Source: Marinobacter salinexigens (lineage in GTDB: Bacteria; Pseudomonadota; Gammaproteobacteria; Pseudomonadales; Oleiphilaceae). From it: a stretch of 64,000 nt of DNA. The stretch spans positions 1,316-65,315 of the forward strand of contig NZ_VTUU01000006.1 in the NCBI RefSeq assembly GCF_008370345.1, in the 5' to 3' direction. Positions 44,382-53,593 of the stretch are shown here, piece after piece. The position numbers and the translations under genes were made by a program. Within the stretch, counting starts at the first letter, position 1, and each line of letters opens with the position of its first letter. Below the pieces are notes generated by a model that had not been told where the DNA came from, searched no databases, and worked only from the letters and a program-made list of their open reading frames with translations.

Positions 44382-45391
44382 GCCTGGGCCCTCTCACTCG
44401 ACTTCTGTTGACGTTCTGCGATCTGGCCACCCATAGCCATGGACATCACTGCCATACGGATCGCGATCCCATTGGTTACCTGGTTGAGAATGACCGATTG
44501 CGGACCATCCGCCACTGCGGATTCGATTTCAACGCCCCGGTTGATCGGCCCGGGGTGCATCACGATACATTCCGGGTGGGCCAGTGCGAGTTTCTCCTGA
44601 TTCAGGCCGTAGAGCCGATAGAATTCCCTCTCACTGGGCAGCAAGGCCCCTTCCATGCGTTCCTTCTGAAGGCGCAGCATGATCACTACATCCAGATCTT
44701 TCATGCCCCGGCTCATATCGTATTCCACCTTACACCCCAGGCTTTCGACGTCCCGGGGCAGCAGGGTTCCGGGCGCAATGATCCTGACCTCGGCAGCACC
44801 CAACTCATTCAGTGCACGGATCTGGGAACGGGCAACCCGTGAATGCAGGACATCACCAACGATGGCCACTTTCAGGCCCTCGAAACGGCCTTTATGCTGG
44901 CGAATAGTCAGCATGTCGAGCATGGCCTGGGTCGGGTGAGCGTGGCGACCATCACCCGCATTGATAATGGCAACACCCGGAGTCACGCTTTCGGCAATAA
45001 AGTGCGGCGCACCGCTCTGGGAATGGCGTACAACAAACATGTCGCTGGCCATGGCCTCGAGATTGAGGAGGGTGTCCGACAGGGACTCGCCCTTGGAGGT
45101 TGCCGAGGTGCTGATGTCGAGGTTCAGTACATCCGCGGACAGTCTTTTTGCCGCCAGTTCGAAGGTGCTTCGGGTGCGGGTGCTGGACTCGAAGAACAGG
45201 TTAACCACTGTGCGCCCCCGCAGCAGCGGAACTTTTTTGATGGTACGTTCACCCACTTCGATAAATGAATCAGCGGTATCGAGGATATCCGTCAACAGAG
45301 CCCTGTCCAGGCCATCCAGAGTGAGGAAATGCCGCAACTGACCATCCCGGGTCAGCTGCAAGTGGTTCGGGGAGGGATCATTTGCGGTCAT
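44378..45391 (-). CDS. pyrB: Aspartate carbamoyltransferase catalytic subunit PyrB
   Basis: Second step of pyrimidine synthesis: carbamoyl phosphate plus aspartate to N-carbamoylaspartate. The 337 residues contain the carbamoyl-phosphate loop [13 protein letters not shown], then [14 protein letters not shown] and [12 protein letters not shown]. The N-terminus is extended beyond the catalytic core (about 20 residues before LRHFLTLD), as in pseudomonad-type enzymes where it binds nucleotide effectors. It lies between pyrR and pyrX in one operon. Confidence 0.97.
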   Translation of the reverse strand: MTANDPSPNHLQLTRDGQLRHFLTLDGLDRALLTDILDTADSFIEVGERTIKKVPLLRGRTVVNLFFESSTRTRSTFELAAKRLSADVLNLDISTSATSKGESLSDTLLNLEAMASDMFVVRHSQSGAPHFIAESVTPGVAIINAGDGRHAHPTQAMLDMLTIRQHKGRFEGLKVAIVGDVLHSRVARSQIRALNELGAAEVRIIAPGTLLPRDVESLGCKVEYDMSRGMKDLDVVIMLRLQKERMEGALLPSEREFYRLYGLNQEKLALAHPECIVMHPGPINRGVEIESAVADGPQSVILNQVTNGIAIRMAVMSMAMGGQIAERQQKSSERAQA

Positions 45392-45445
45392 GGGTCGCCT
45401 GTTTACTGTGCTTCGGTGTGGTATCAGCCTGGGGATGCTGGCTTG

Positions 45446-45952
45446 TTATGCGGTTTCCTGCAGCTCTATGCGCAACGGGTCCGGGCCACGCAGCTTGACC
45501 CGCTGGTTGGCCGCCAGCGCCACTGTCTTGCCGGCAACATCCGGCTGGATCGGCAGTTCTCTGGCCCCCAGATCAATCAGGGTGGCGAGTATGATACTGG
45601 CAGGACGGCCATAATCGAAGATTTCATTCATCGCGGCGCGGATTGTTCGGCCACTCATAATGACATCATCAATCAGAATGATATCCCTGCCTTCTGTGTC
45701 AAATGGCAGGCTTGACGGTTTAACCGTAGGATTAAGACCAATCCGGCTGAAATCATCACGGTAGAAAGAGATGTCGAGTTCCCCAAACGGCTCACCCACG
45801 CCCAGTCGTTTGCTGAGCACGTCCGCCAGCCAAACGCCCCCGGTACGAATCCCAACCACCACCGGAGACTCCACACCCCGTTCTTCAAGTACCCGGCGTA
45901 GCCCGGCTTCCAGCTCATCCAACAGCTGGTTAATTTCTAGCTGTGCGGTCAT
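45446..45952 (-). CDS. pyrR: PyrR regulator / uracil phosphoribosyltransferase
   Basis: 168-residue type I phosphoribosyltransferase fold with PRPP loop IILIDDVIMSGRT and GIRTGGVWLADVL. In Gram-positives it attenuates pyr operons by binding RNA. In gammaproteobacteria the role is less clear and may be mainly uracil salvage or regulation. It is located just before pyrB, in the pseudomonad order. I did not see an obvious pyr-type antiterminator structure between pyrR and pyrB (54 bases). Confidence 0.95.
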   Translation of the reverse strand: MTAQLEINQLLDELEAGLRRVLEERGVESPVVVGIRTGGVWLADVLSKRLGVGEPFGELDISFYRDDFSRIGLNPTVKPSSLPFDTEGRDIILIDDVIMSGRTIRAAMNEIFDYGRPASIILATLIDLGARELPIQPDVAGKTVALAANQRVKLRGPDPLRIELQETA

Positions 45953-45997
45953 ATACCCTCTCTAAATTCAGGAGCCGGCGTAAGCCGGCACCGGGCC

Positions 45998-46420
45998 CTA
46001 CAGGCCGAAAAAGGTTTCCAGAATCAGAACAGCGGCCCGGTCATCAACCCCATGGCGCCCATAGTCACGACTCCCGCCCTCGGACATTACGTCCCCCTTC
46101 GCCTCAAAGCTGGTCAGGCGTTCATCGACCATTTCCACGGGAACATGGTAGCGGCCGTGTATCCGGTTGCCGAATTTACGGGCCCGGGCACACATTTCAT
46201 TCTCGGTATCGTCCATGTTCAGGGGCAGACCCACCACCACCAGGTCCGGCGCCCACTCTGCAATCAGTTTCTCGATCCGGGTCCAGTCGGGAATACCATC
46301 CCGGGCCGGGATCATCGCCACAGGCTGTCCCGAACCAAGCATTTCCTGCCCGACCGCCACACCAATCCGGCGGGTGCCAAAATCAAACGCCATTACCCGG
46401 CGATGGCCAACCTCAGGCAT
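45998..46420 (-). CDS. ruvX: RuvX/YqgF RNase H-fold nuclease
   Basis: Predicted Holliday junction resolvase or rRNA 5'-end processing nuclease, 140 residues. It has an RNase H fold with acidic residues in MAFDFGTRRIG, LVVVGLPLNMDDTE and VDERLTSFEA, and a final HGVDDRAAVLIL. The ATG at 46420 overlaps the algH stop by eight bases. It follows algH, as in most gammaproteobacteria (yqgE-yqgF). Confidence 0.95.
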   Translation of the reverse strand: MPEVGHRRVMAFDFGTRRIGVAVGQEMLGSGQPVAMIPARDGIPDWTRIEKLIAEWAPDLVVVGLPLNMDDTENEMCARARKFGNRIHGRYHVPVEMVDERLTSFEAKGDVMSEGGSRDYGRHGVDDRAAVLILETFFGL

Positions 46421-46979
46421 GGCCGATGGACTCGCTCAGCTGGTTAATATCAACGCCTATAAGCCCGAGAACCGCCTGATAGCGTTTCTCGACGGGCGTT
46501 CTGAACAGAATGTCCGTTGTTGCCGGACAGGTGAGCCAGGAGTTGCTGCCCAACTCTTCCTCAAGCTGACCTTCCCCCCAGCCAGAGTAACCAAGCGCCA
46601 CGAGAAATTCCGACGGCCCTTCATCGCGCCCGATCGCCGCAAGAATATCCCGTGATGTGGTCAGCAAAACATCGTCGGCCACTCCGGCGGTACTCTGCCA
46701 CTCCGTGCCCGGTGGGTGCAGCACAAAACCGCGCTCGGGTTGCACCGGCCCGCCACTGAACACCGGCAAATCGAGTTCACCACCGTGCATGTCGAGCTGT
46801 TCCAGAATCTCCCCCAAGTGGATATCGAGGGGGTGATTGACCATCAGACCCAGTGCACCCTCATCCGAGTGCTCACACAGATAAATGACAGCGCCATGGA
46901 AACGGGGATCGGCAAGCCAGGGAGACGCCACCAGAAAATGGTGCCGAAGACTGTTGGGAGAGTGTTTGGTTGCTGTCAT
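46413..46979 (-). CDS. algH: AlgH/YqgE family protein
   Basis: 188-residue DUF179 protein with the family segments HHFLVASPWLADPRFHGAVI, CEHSDEGALGLMVNHPL and VFSGGPVQPERGFVLH. A role in alginate regulation was reported in Pseudomonas, but the molecular function is unknown. The start overlaps the tonB-like stop by four bases, and the end overlaps ruvX by eight. Translation of the three is thus linked. Confidence 0.93.
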   Translation of the reverse strand: MTATKHSPNSLRHHFLVASPWLADPRFHGAVIYLCEHSDEGALGLMVNHPLDIHLGEILEQLDMHGGELDLPVFSGGPVQPERGFVLHPPGTEWQSTAGVADDVLLTTSRDILAAIGRDEGPSEFLVALGYSGWGEGQLEEELGSNSWLTCPATTDILFRTPVEKRYQAVLGLIGVDINQLSESIGHA

Positions 46980-47842
46980 CCGGACGTCAGCCCCCTTTGC
47001 TGGAATGACCAGGTTCTAATAATTTCCAGTTCATCCACACTTTTCCGCATCTCCTCCGGGAAAGGCGAGAACGGTGATGCCATCCGGACAATCCGGATCG
47101 CGGCATCATCCAGAACCGTACTGCCCGAAGACTGCAGGATCGCCACTTCCTTGATTGTGCCATCTTTCTTCAGGGAAACCAGCATTCTGAGGGTACCGTA
47201 AAGTCCGGCACGGCGCGCCTCGGTGGGATAGTTGATGTTCCCGACACGAGTAACCTTGGTGACCCAGTTCTGCACGTACCAGGCATTGGAAGACTTCAGG
47301 GTGGAAGCTGCCGTCACCCGCATGACCCGGGGCTTGCGGGCATAGGCCTGTTGCTGGGCATCGAAGCGAGCCTCAAGGCTCGCAATCTCCAGGCTGCGCT
47401 CCATCAGGCTTTTCTTTTTGCGGACAGGAAGCGGTTCTTCAACCGGATCACTTCGATCTGCCGGTGCCTCTACCTGACGGTTCGACCGGCCTTCTGTCTG
47501 GACAACCTGTCGCTCCTGCCGCGGCTGGGGCCGGGTCTGCGACGGTGCCTCTGTTTGTACCTGGGCTGCCTGCGCCTGATTGACTTCGGCAGGTTGCGGC
47601 GACGTCAGCTCCCGCGCCTCATTCTCGATACCACTACCCTGCTGATTGGTCTGGGCCAGGAAATCCGCTTTGTCCGGAGCAACCTCGTCATCAAACTGCG
47701 ACAGGGTAATCTCCATGGTCTGGGCGGATGACCGCGGTGATTCCGGTGAAAAGGTAATACCCAGCACCAGAACAGCGTGCACAGCCAACGCCATGAACAG
47801 AGTGAAGGAAAATCGGTCGAAGTCGCTTACCTGTACTGCCAT
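46976..47842 (-). CDS. TonB-like energy transducer (TonB3 position)
   Basis: 288 residues. An N-terminal membrane anchor (SFTLFMALAVHAVLVLGI) is followed by a Gln/Pro-rich spanning region of about 120 residues and a C-terminal TonB domain. That domain has YPTEARRAGLYGTLRMLVSL, then LQSSGSTVLDDAAIRIVRMA. No exbB or exbD lies beside it. In P. aeruginosa the homologue at this locus (TonB3, beside the pil/chp operon) affects twitching motility; whether the same holds here is inference. It lies 19 bases after gshB. Confidence 0.88.
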   Translation of the reverse strand: MAVQVSDFDRFSFTLFMALAVHAVLVLGITFSPESPRSSAQTMEITLSQFDDEVAPDKADFLAQTNQQGSGIENEARELTSPQPAEVNQAQAAQVQTEAPSQTRPQPRQERQVVQTEGRSNRQVEAPADRSDPVEEPLPVRKKKSLMERSLEIASLEARFDAQQQAYARKPRVMRVTAASTLKSSNAWYVQNWVTKVTRVGNINYPTEARRAGLYGTLRMLVSLKKDGTIKEVAILQSSGSTVLDDAAIRIVRMASPFSPFPEEMRKSVDELEIIRTWSFQQRGLTSG

Positions 47843-47861
47843 TCCTGATCCTGGTTACCTG

Positions 47862-48836
47862 TTAAGCCCTTTCCTCAAGCCCCGGTGGGGTTTCCAGGCG
47901 CTTGGCAATTGCATCCATCAGCATACCCGCAATGTCGATACCGTAGGCTGCGTCGATTTCCCGGATACAGGTAGGACTGGTGACGTTGATTTCGGTCAGA
48001 TAGTCTCCGATGACATCCAGACCTACAAACATCAGCCCTTTTTCCTTGATAACCGGCGCCACCCGGGCACAGATTTCGCGATCCCTTTCGGTTAACTCCC
48101 TCGCTTCACCCCGCCCTCCGGCTGCAAGGTTGCCGCGATTTTCTCCCTGGGAAGGAATCCGCGCAAGGGCGTAAGGAACCGGCTCACCATCGATCAGCAG
48201 GATGCGTTTGTCGCCATCGGTGATTTCGGGGATGAACTTCTGGGCCATGGCCTGATGCTGACCGTAGTTGGTCAGGGTTTCGATAATAACGCCCAGGTTG
48301 AAGTCGTTTTCACGTACCCGGAAGATCGAATGTCCGCCCATACCATCAACCGGCTTCATGATAATGTCACCGTGTTTGGCGTAAAACTCGCGGAAGCGCT
48401 TCGAGGAGCGGCTCACCAGAAGTGGCGGCGTGAGATCCTCAAACTGGGTCGCAAACAGCTTTTCGTTACAGTCACGAAGCGTTGCCGCAGGGTTCACCAC
48501 CAGGGCGCCCTGTTGTTCTGCCGCCTCCAATATGTAGGTCGCCATCAGGAACTCGCGATCCACCGGGGGATCTTTGCGCATCAGGATGACATCCAGATCT
48601 CCCAAAGCCCGATCCTGCTCCGGCCCATAACTGAACCAGTTATCCGGATCCATGTGAACGGTCAGCGTGCGGGTGTGGGCCATGGCCCTGCCGCCATCCA
48701 GGTAAAGGTCCTGCTGTTCCATGTATTCGATCTCCCAACCGCGCTTCTGCGCCGCCAGAAGCATCGCCAGGGAACTGTCCTTCTTGAAGTGGATATTCTC
48801 AATCGGATCCATCACGATCCCGAGTCGGACTGTCAT
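47862..48836 (-). CDS. gshB: Glutathione synthetase GshB
   Basis: ATP-grasp enzyme that joins gamma-glutamylcysteine and glycine. The 324 residues start MTVRLGIVMDPIENIHFKKD. It contains VILMRKDPPVDREFLMATYI, then DIIMKPVDGMGGHSIFRV and the Mg-binding INVTSPTCIREID. The ATG at 48836 removes 11 codons of open frame without family match. It is divergent from pilG, exactly as in P. aeruginosa PA0407/PA0408. Confidence 0.97.
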   Translation of the reverse strand: MTVRLGIVMDPIENIHFKKDSSLAMLLAAQKRGWEIEYMEQQDLYLDGGRAMAHTRTLTVHMDPDNWFSYGPEQDRALGDLDVILMRKDPPVDREFLMATYILEAAEQQGALVVNPAATLRDCNEKLFATQFEDLTPPLLVSRSSKRFREFYAKHGDIIMKPVDGMGGHSIFRVRENDFNLGVIIETLTNYGQHQAMAQKFIPEITDGDKRILLIDGEPVPYALARIPSQGENRGNLAAGGRGEARELTERDREICARVAPVIKEKGLMFVGLDVIGDYLTEINVTSPTCIREIDAAYGIDIAGMLMDAIAKRLETPPGLEERA

Positions 48837-49131
48837 AGTGTCTCTTGAGCTCCCAAGTTTGAAAAACACGAACCGGTCTGCAGAGCAGGCCGGACAATAA
48901 GTGCTATGCTGAGACGGTGAATGTTATTGTACCCGAGCTGCGAATGCATCCGCAGAAATCCTCAGCCAATTACGTGACGCTGCAACCGAAAGTACATTTG
49001 GTCACAAAGTAATACTTTTTATCGAGCCATTGATAATCTATAAATGGGCGGGGTTTATAGAAGAACCTTAACGTTTATGCTAAAAACCCCCGTTTGAAAA
49101 ATGACATCGCTGAGCGCAAGGCAGTTGGACA
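48837..49131. promoter_or_regulatory. Divergent control region between gshB and pilG
   Basis: A 295-base AT-richer gap with start codons at both ends. It holds an imperfect palindrome CTGCGAATGCATCCGCAG at 48938-48955 and an A/T-rich block near 49000-49090 (CATTGATAATCTATAAATG). I cannot pick a single convincing -35/-10 pair. It must contain the promoters of both operons. Confidence 0.5.
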
Positions 49132-49524
49132 ATGGATGACAACTTCGAAAATCTGAAGATCATGGTGATCGACGACAGCAAAACCATTCGTCGTACCGCA
49201 GAAACGCTTCTGAAAAAGGTTGGCTGTGAGGTCATCACCGCAACCGACGGCTTTGACGCTCTGGCAAAAATTGCCGATTCCCAGCCTGACATCATTTTTG
49301 TTGATATCATGATGCCACGACTGGATGGCTACCAGACCTGCGCACTGATCAAGAACAATTCCTCTTTCAAAAAGACGCCGGTGATCATGCTCTCCAGTAA
49401 GGACGGCCTGTTCGACAAGGCCAAGGGCCGCATTGTTGGCTCGGACCAATACCTGACCAAACCGTTCAGTAAGGATGAGCTGCTTAATACCATCCGCCAG
49501 TACGTCCCCCAGGCGGAACAGTAA
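49132..49524 (+). CDS. pilG: Twitching motility response regulator PilG
   Basis: CheY-like single-domain regulator that promotes pilus extension in the Pil-Chp system. The 130-residue receiver has acidic pair in VIDDSKTIRR, phospho-Asp in FVDIMMPRLDG, and Lys in YLTKPFSKDEL. It is the first gene of the pilGHIJK-chpABC operon, divergent from gshB. Confidence 0.96.
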   Translation: MDDNFENLKIMVIDDSKTIRRTAETLLKKVGCEVITATDGFDALAKIADSQPDIIFVDIMMPRLDGYQTCALIKNNSSFKKTPVIMLSSKDGLFDKAKGRIVGSDQYLTKPFSKDELLNTIRQYVPQAEQ

Positions 49525-49556
49525 ACCTGCTGAAATAAAGAACCATCGAGGAAAAC

Positions 49557-49919
49557 ATGGCTCGCATTCTTATCGTTGACGATTCCCCTACCGAGGTGAA
49601 GAAAATCTCCACCATTCTGGAAAAGCACCAGCATGAGGTGCTAACAGCCGACAACGGCGCCGACGGAGTTGCCAAAGCCCGTGCGGAAACTCCGGATCTG
49701 GTATTGATGGACGTCGTCATGCCCGGCCTGAACGGTTTTCAGGCCACCCGCCAACTGACCCGTGCTCCGGAAACCGCGTCTATCCCTGTCATCATCGTCA
49801 CTACCAAGGATCAGGAAACTGACCGGGTATGGGGTACTCGGCAGGGCGCCAAGGGTTATCTGGTAAAGCCGGTTAACGAAGATGATCTGATCAAAACAAT
49901 CAACAGTCTGATTGCCTGA
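49557..49919 (+). CDS. pilH: Twitching motility response regulator PilH
   Basis: Second CheY-like regulator of Pil-Chp, thought to favour retraction or act as phosphate sink. The 120-residue receiver has LIVDDSPTEVKK, phospho-Asp in LMDVVMPGLNG, the Thr in VTTKDQETD and Lys in YLVKPVNEDDL. The ATG follows GAGGAAAAC. Confidence 0.96.
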   Translation: MARILIVDDSPTEVKKISTILEKHQHEVLTADNGADGVAKARAETPDLVLMDVVMPGLNGFQATRQLTRAPETASIPVIIVTTKDQETDRVWGTRQGAKGYLVKPVNEDDLIKTINSLIA

Positions 49920-49939
49920 TCAACAACTGTGGAGTAAGC

Positions 49940-50485
49940 ATGTCCGCCCAGACCGCCCCTTTTGCCGTTCTGACGGATATCGCCCAGCGCAGCCGGTCCA
50001 TGGCAGCTGGCCTGCCAGAGCAACAGGAAGCCGTCGAACTCTGGAACGGAATCGGGTTTGTTCTGGCAGGTGAGCGCTACGTGGCCCCCATGGGCGAAAT
50101 CACCGAGATCCTCCATGTCCCCCGCTTCACTCACATCCCCGGAGTCAAAACCTTCCTCCTGGGTGCAGCCAATGTTCGTGGGCGCCTCCTCCCACTGGTA
50201 GACCTTGCCGGTTTTTTTGACATTCCGCGCTCGTCACGGAGTCAGCGTGAACGTCGGGTACTGGTGGTCGAGCAGGGCGACATCTTCAGCGGACTGGTTG
50301 TCGACAACGTTCTGGGCATGCAGTACTTCGCAACAGACAGTTTCAGGGCAGCACCCGGAGGTGTTCCCGAAAGCGTTCGTCCGTTCGTTACGGGCGAGTA
50401 CGAACGAAATGAAGAAGTCTGGAAAGTTTTCTCCGCCGTGGACCTGGTCGACGACGAGCGCTTTCTTGACGTAGCGCAGTGGTAA
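49940..50485 (+). CDS. pilI: CheW-like adaptor PilI
   Basis: Couples the receptor PilJ to the kinase ChpA. The 181 residues contain a CheW domain with LAGERYVAPMGEITEILH, FLLGAANVRGRLLPLVDLAGF and VDNVLGMQ. The start has GGAG five bases upstream. It lies between pilH and pilJ. Confidence 0.95.
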   Translation: MSAQTAPFAVLTDIAQRSRSMAAGLPEQQEAVELWNGIGFVLAGERYVAPMGEITEILHVPRFTHIPGVKTFLLGAANVRGRLLPLVDLAGFFDIPRSSRSQRERRVLVVEQGDIFSGLVVDNVLGMQYFATDSFRAAPGGVPESVRPFVTGEYERNEEVWKVFSAVDLVDDERFLDVAQW

Positions 50486-50579
50486 GAGGGGTCGGCTCAG
50501 GCAACATGCTCACGCTTTGATTGCCTGCAGTCGTGGATAACAAACTTGCCAATTTAATGGAAAGGCCGGGAGCCAGAAA

Positions 50580-52655
50580 ATGAAAAACAGAGCCGGAAGA
50601 CTCGGTGCGGGACAGGGAGGCAACAAACTCGTTGCCGGCCTGATCGCAGCACTGATTGCACTCACCGTCCTGCTCGTTGCGGTACTGTTCATCATTAACA
50701 AGGACAGCCAGAACGACCAGGAATATATCGCCAACACTGCGGAACTGAGAGTACTCTCCCAGGCCATCGCGAAAAACGCCACCGAGGCCGCTGGCGGTAC
50801 CGCTGAAGCCTTCAACCAGCTCCGGAGTTCACGGGACCAGTTCCAGCAACTCTGGACCAACGTCACCGAAGGCAACCCGGAAACCGGCCTTCCGGCCAGT
50901 GAAATGGCACAACAGAGCGGCGTACAGACCAACTGGAACACCGTTCGCGAAAACGCCGACAGCATCCTTTCAACCCAGGATGCGGTGCTTGGCCTGCACG
51001 AAGTAGCCCGGACCCTCAACGAAACCATCCCGCAGTTGCAGGTGGAGTACGATGACATCGTACAGATCCTGTTGGACAACGGCGCGCCGGCAGAGCAAAT
51101 CGCACTGGCTCAGCGTCAGTCCCTGCTGGCAGAGCGGATTGTACGCTCGGTCAACAACGTACTGTCTGGTGATGAAGATGCGGTTATTGCCGCTGACCGT
51201 TTCGGTCGAGATGCCAGCCTCTTCGGCCGCGTACTGGACGGGCAGCTGAACGGTAACCCGGCCATGGGCATTTCCCGGGTGAACGACGAAGACGCGATTT
51301 ACGGACTGGAAGCCGTTTCTGAACTTTTCGAGTTCGTATCCCAGAACGTTGACGCGATCCTTGAAGCCTCTCCCGACCTCTTCAAGGTTCGTACTGCAGC
51401 CAGCGACATCTTCCAGAATTCCGAGATCCTGCTGTCCGAACTGTCTGTGCTGGCTGACCAATTCCGCGGCCAGTCCGGCTCGCGTCTGATCAGCCCGACA
51501 CTGGCCTTCATCCTCCTGGCGGCCATGGTCGCAATCGTTGTGTTCATCGGTCTTGCCCTCTATCGCGAAGCCCAGGAACGCCTGTCGACCACTCAGGAAC
51601 AGAACGAGCAGAACCAGAACGCGATCCTGCGACTACTGGACGAACTCGCCGACCTCGCGGATGGTGACCTGACAACCGAGGCCACGGTAACCGAAGACTT
51701 TACCGGTGCCATCGCTGACTCCATCAACTACGCGATCGACCAGATGCGCGGGCTGGTACAGGCAATTCGTGGCACCGCAGTACGGGTTGCGGGCGCCGCC
51801 CAGGAAACCCAGTCAACTGCGATGCACCTTGCAGATGCTTCCGAGCACCAGGCCCAGGAAATTGCCGGGGCATCCGCCGCGGTTAACGAGATGGCCGTGT
51901 CCATCGATCAGGTATCTTCCAACGCTGCCGAATCCTCTGCGGTTGCGGAGCGGTCGGTTGCGATCGCGAAGAAAGGTGCGGAAGTGGTACAGAACACCAT
52001 CCGCGGCATGGACAACATCCGGGAGCAGATTCAGGAAACCTCCAAACGGATCAAGCGACTGGGTGAATCTTCCCAGGAAATCGGTGACATCGTATCCCTG
52101 ATCAACGACATTGCCGACCAGACCAACATCCTGTCTCTGAACGCTGCGATCCAGGCCTCCATGGCCGGTGATGCAGGCCGAGGCTTCGCGGTGGTTGCGG
52201 ACGAAGTTCAGCGCCTCGCGGAACGTTCTTCTGCCGCGACCAAGCAGATTGAAGCGCTGGTTAAGACGATCCAGTCGGATACCAACGAAGCGGTAATTTC
52301 GATGGAACACACCACCGCCGAGGTGGTCCGTGGTGCACGATTGGCCCAGGACGCAGGTATCGCGCTCGAGGAAATCGAGAACGTATCCATGAGCCTTGCG
52401 GAACTGATCCAGAACATCTCCAACGCAGCGCGTCAGCAGTCGTCGTCTGCGGCACACATTTCCAACACCATGAACGTTATCCAGGAAATCACTTCCCAGA
52501 CTTCCTCCGGTACTAACGCAACCGCGAAGTCTATCGGTAACCTGGCCGAAATGGCGTCCGAGCTCCGGTCTTCCGTTGCCGGCTTTACCCTGCCGGAAGA
52601 GGATGTGGTTGACCAGGAGGAAGAGGAAGACACCGACGTACCGGTGGTGGGCTGA
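50580..52655 (+). CDS. pilJ: Pilus chemoreceptor PilJ
   Basis: Methyl-accepting receptor of Pil-Chp. It has 691 residues: a short basic N-terminus, then a first membrane segment (VAGLIAALIALTVLLVAVLF). A periplasmic PilJ-type domain of about 260 residues, mostly helical, follows. The second membrane segment (LAFILLAAMVAIVVFIGLAL, near 310-330) leads to a HAMP and a signalling hairpin whose tip reads NDIADQTNILSLNAAIQASM. It has no C-terminal CheR/CheB tether pentapeptide; the end is acidic (EEEEDTDVPVV). GGGAG lies seven bases ahead of the ATG. Confidence 0.96.
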   Translation: MKNRAGRLGAGQGGNKLVAGLIAALIALTVLLVAVLFIINKDSQNDQEYIANTAELRVLSQAIAKNATEAAGGTAEAFNQLRSSRDQFQQLWTNVTEGNPETGLPASEMAQQSGVQTNWNTVRENADSILSTQDAVLGLHEVARTLNETIPQLQVEYDDIVQILLDNGAPAEQIALAQRQSLLAERIVRSVNNVLSGDEDAVIAADRFGRDASLFGRVLDGQLNGNPAMGISRVNDEDAIYGLEAVSELFEFVSQNVDAILEASPDLFKVRTAASDIFQNSEILLSELSVLADQFRGQSGSRLISPTLAFILLAAMVAIVVFIGLALYREAQERLSTTQEQNEQNQNAILRLLDELADLADGDLTTEATVTEDFTGAIADSINYAIDQMRGLVQAIRGTAVRVAGAAQETQSTAMHLADASEHQAQEIAGASAAVNEMAVSIDQVSSNAAESSAVAERSVAIAKKGAEVVQNTIRGMDNIREQIQETSKRIKRLGESSQEIGDIVSLINDIADQTNILSLNAAIQASMAGDAGRGFAVVADEVQRLAERSSAATKQIEALVKTIQSDTNEAVISMEHTTAEVVRGARLAQDAGIALEEIENVSMSLAELIQNISNAARQQSSSAAHISNTMNVIQEITSQTSSGTNATAKSIGNLAEMASELRSSVAGFTLPEEDVVDQEEEEDTDVPVVG

Positions 52656-52682
52656 ATTCCGGCCCCGGGCTGCTGACGGTTT

Positions 52683-53582
52683 ATGGCTCAGATGCATAAA
52701 AAACTGTCACCTGCCGATGCCGTCTGGTCGCTGCGCCGACTCCCCGATATGGACGAAGCGCAGTTCAACCAGTGGCAAACCCTGCTGGAGCACCGCACTG
52801 GCATAACCCTGCCGGTGGAACGACGCTCTTTCCTGGAAACCAACCTTGGGATCCGGATGCGGGAAATCGGCTGCAGCAGCTACCAGGCCTATTACGAGCA
52901 AATCGTATCCGGCCCTGACGCGATTCAGGAGTGGTCAACACTGGTCGACCGCCTGACCGTTCAGGAAACCCGGTTTTACCGGGACCCGGATGCCTTTCGT
53001 ATGGTGTCGGATTTTGTTCTGACCCGCCCCAGGGAGCAGTTGCGCAAGCGCCCCCTGGAAGCCTGGAGCGTTGGCTGTTCCACCGGAGAAGAGCCTTACA
53101 CGTTGGCGATGGTACTCAACGAGTGTATGACCCAGTTGAAGCTTCAGCCACTGTTTGGCGTTACCGGTTCGGACATCAGCAAACCTGCCATCGAAAAAGC
53201 CCGGATAGGCCAGTTCAATCCCCGCAAACTGCTGGGAATGGACGAAGACATGAAATACCGGTATTTCCGCCCGGCCGAACGGAATACCGTCGAAATTGTA
53301 AGTAGCATCCGGGAGAGGGTGTGCTTTACCAGTCTGAATGTACTCGATCTGGATAGAGCCCCCATGCACGGGATGAACATTATCTTCTGCCAGAATCTGC
53401 TGATCTATTTCCGTCGCTGGCGCAGGCGGGAAATTGTCAGGCGACTTGCAGAGCGGCTGGCGCCCGGGGGATTACTGGTGCTGGGCCAGGGAGAGCTGAC
53501 CGACTGGCAGCCTTCTGGTCTTCAGAAGGTACCCTCGGAACATGTACTGGCGTGGATTAAACGCCAGACTGACGAAGAATAA
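52683..53582 (+). CDS. pilK: CheR-type methyltransferase PilK
   Basis: Predicted to methylate glutamates of PilJ using SAM. The 299 residues have the CheR N-terminal helical domain (QTLLEHRTGITLPVERRSFLE) and the SAM motif WSVGCSTGEEPYTLAM, then GSDISKPAIEKAR and FCQNLLIYFRRW. The ATG at 52683 has a weak ribosome site; a second ATG three codons later is an alternative. It lies between pilJ and chpA. Confidence 0.95.
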   Translation: MAQMHKKLSPADAVWSLRRLPDMDEAQFNQWQTLLEHRTGITLPVERRSFLETNLGIRMREIGCSSYQAYYEQIVSGPDAIQEWSTLVDRLTVQETRFYRDPDAFRMVSDFVLTRPREQLRKRPLEAWSVGCSTGEEPYTLAMVLNECMTQLKLQPLFGVTGSDISKPAIEKARIGQFNPRKLLGMDEDMKYRYFRPAERNTVEIVSSIRERVCFTSLNVLDLDRAPMHGMNIIFCQNLLIYFRRWRRREIVRRLAERLAPGGLLVLGQGELTDWQPSGLQKVPSEHVLAWIKRQTDEE

Positions 53583-53593
53583 CCGGAGTGGTT

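Noticed and set aside
45392-45445. Possible PyrR-type RNA attenuator between pyrR and pyrB
   Set aside because: The gap is only 54 bases and shows no terminator/antiterminator pair.
51813-52697. 294-codon minus-strand frame inside pilJ
   Set aside because: Antisense of the MCP signalling hairpin, whose codon bias opens the other strand.
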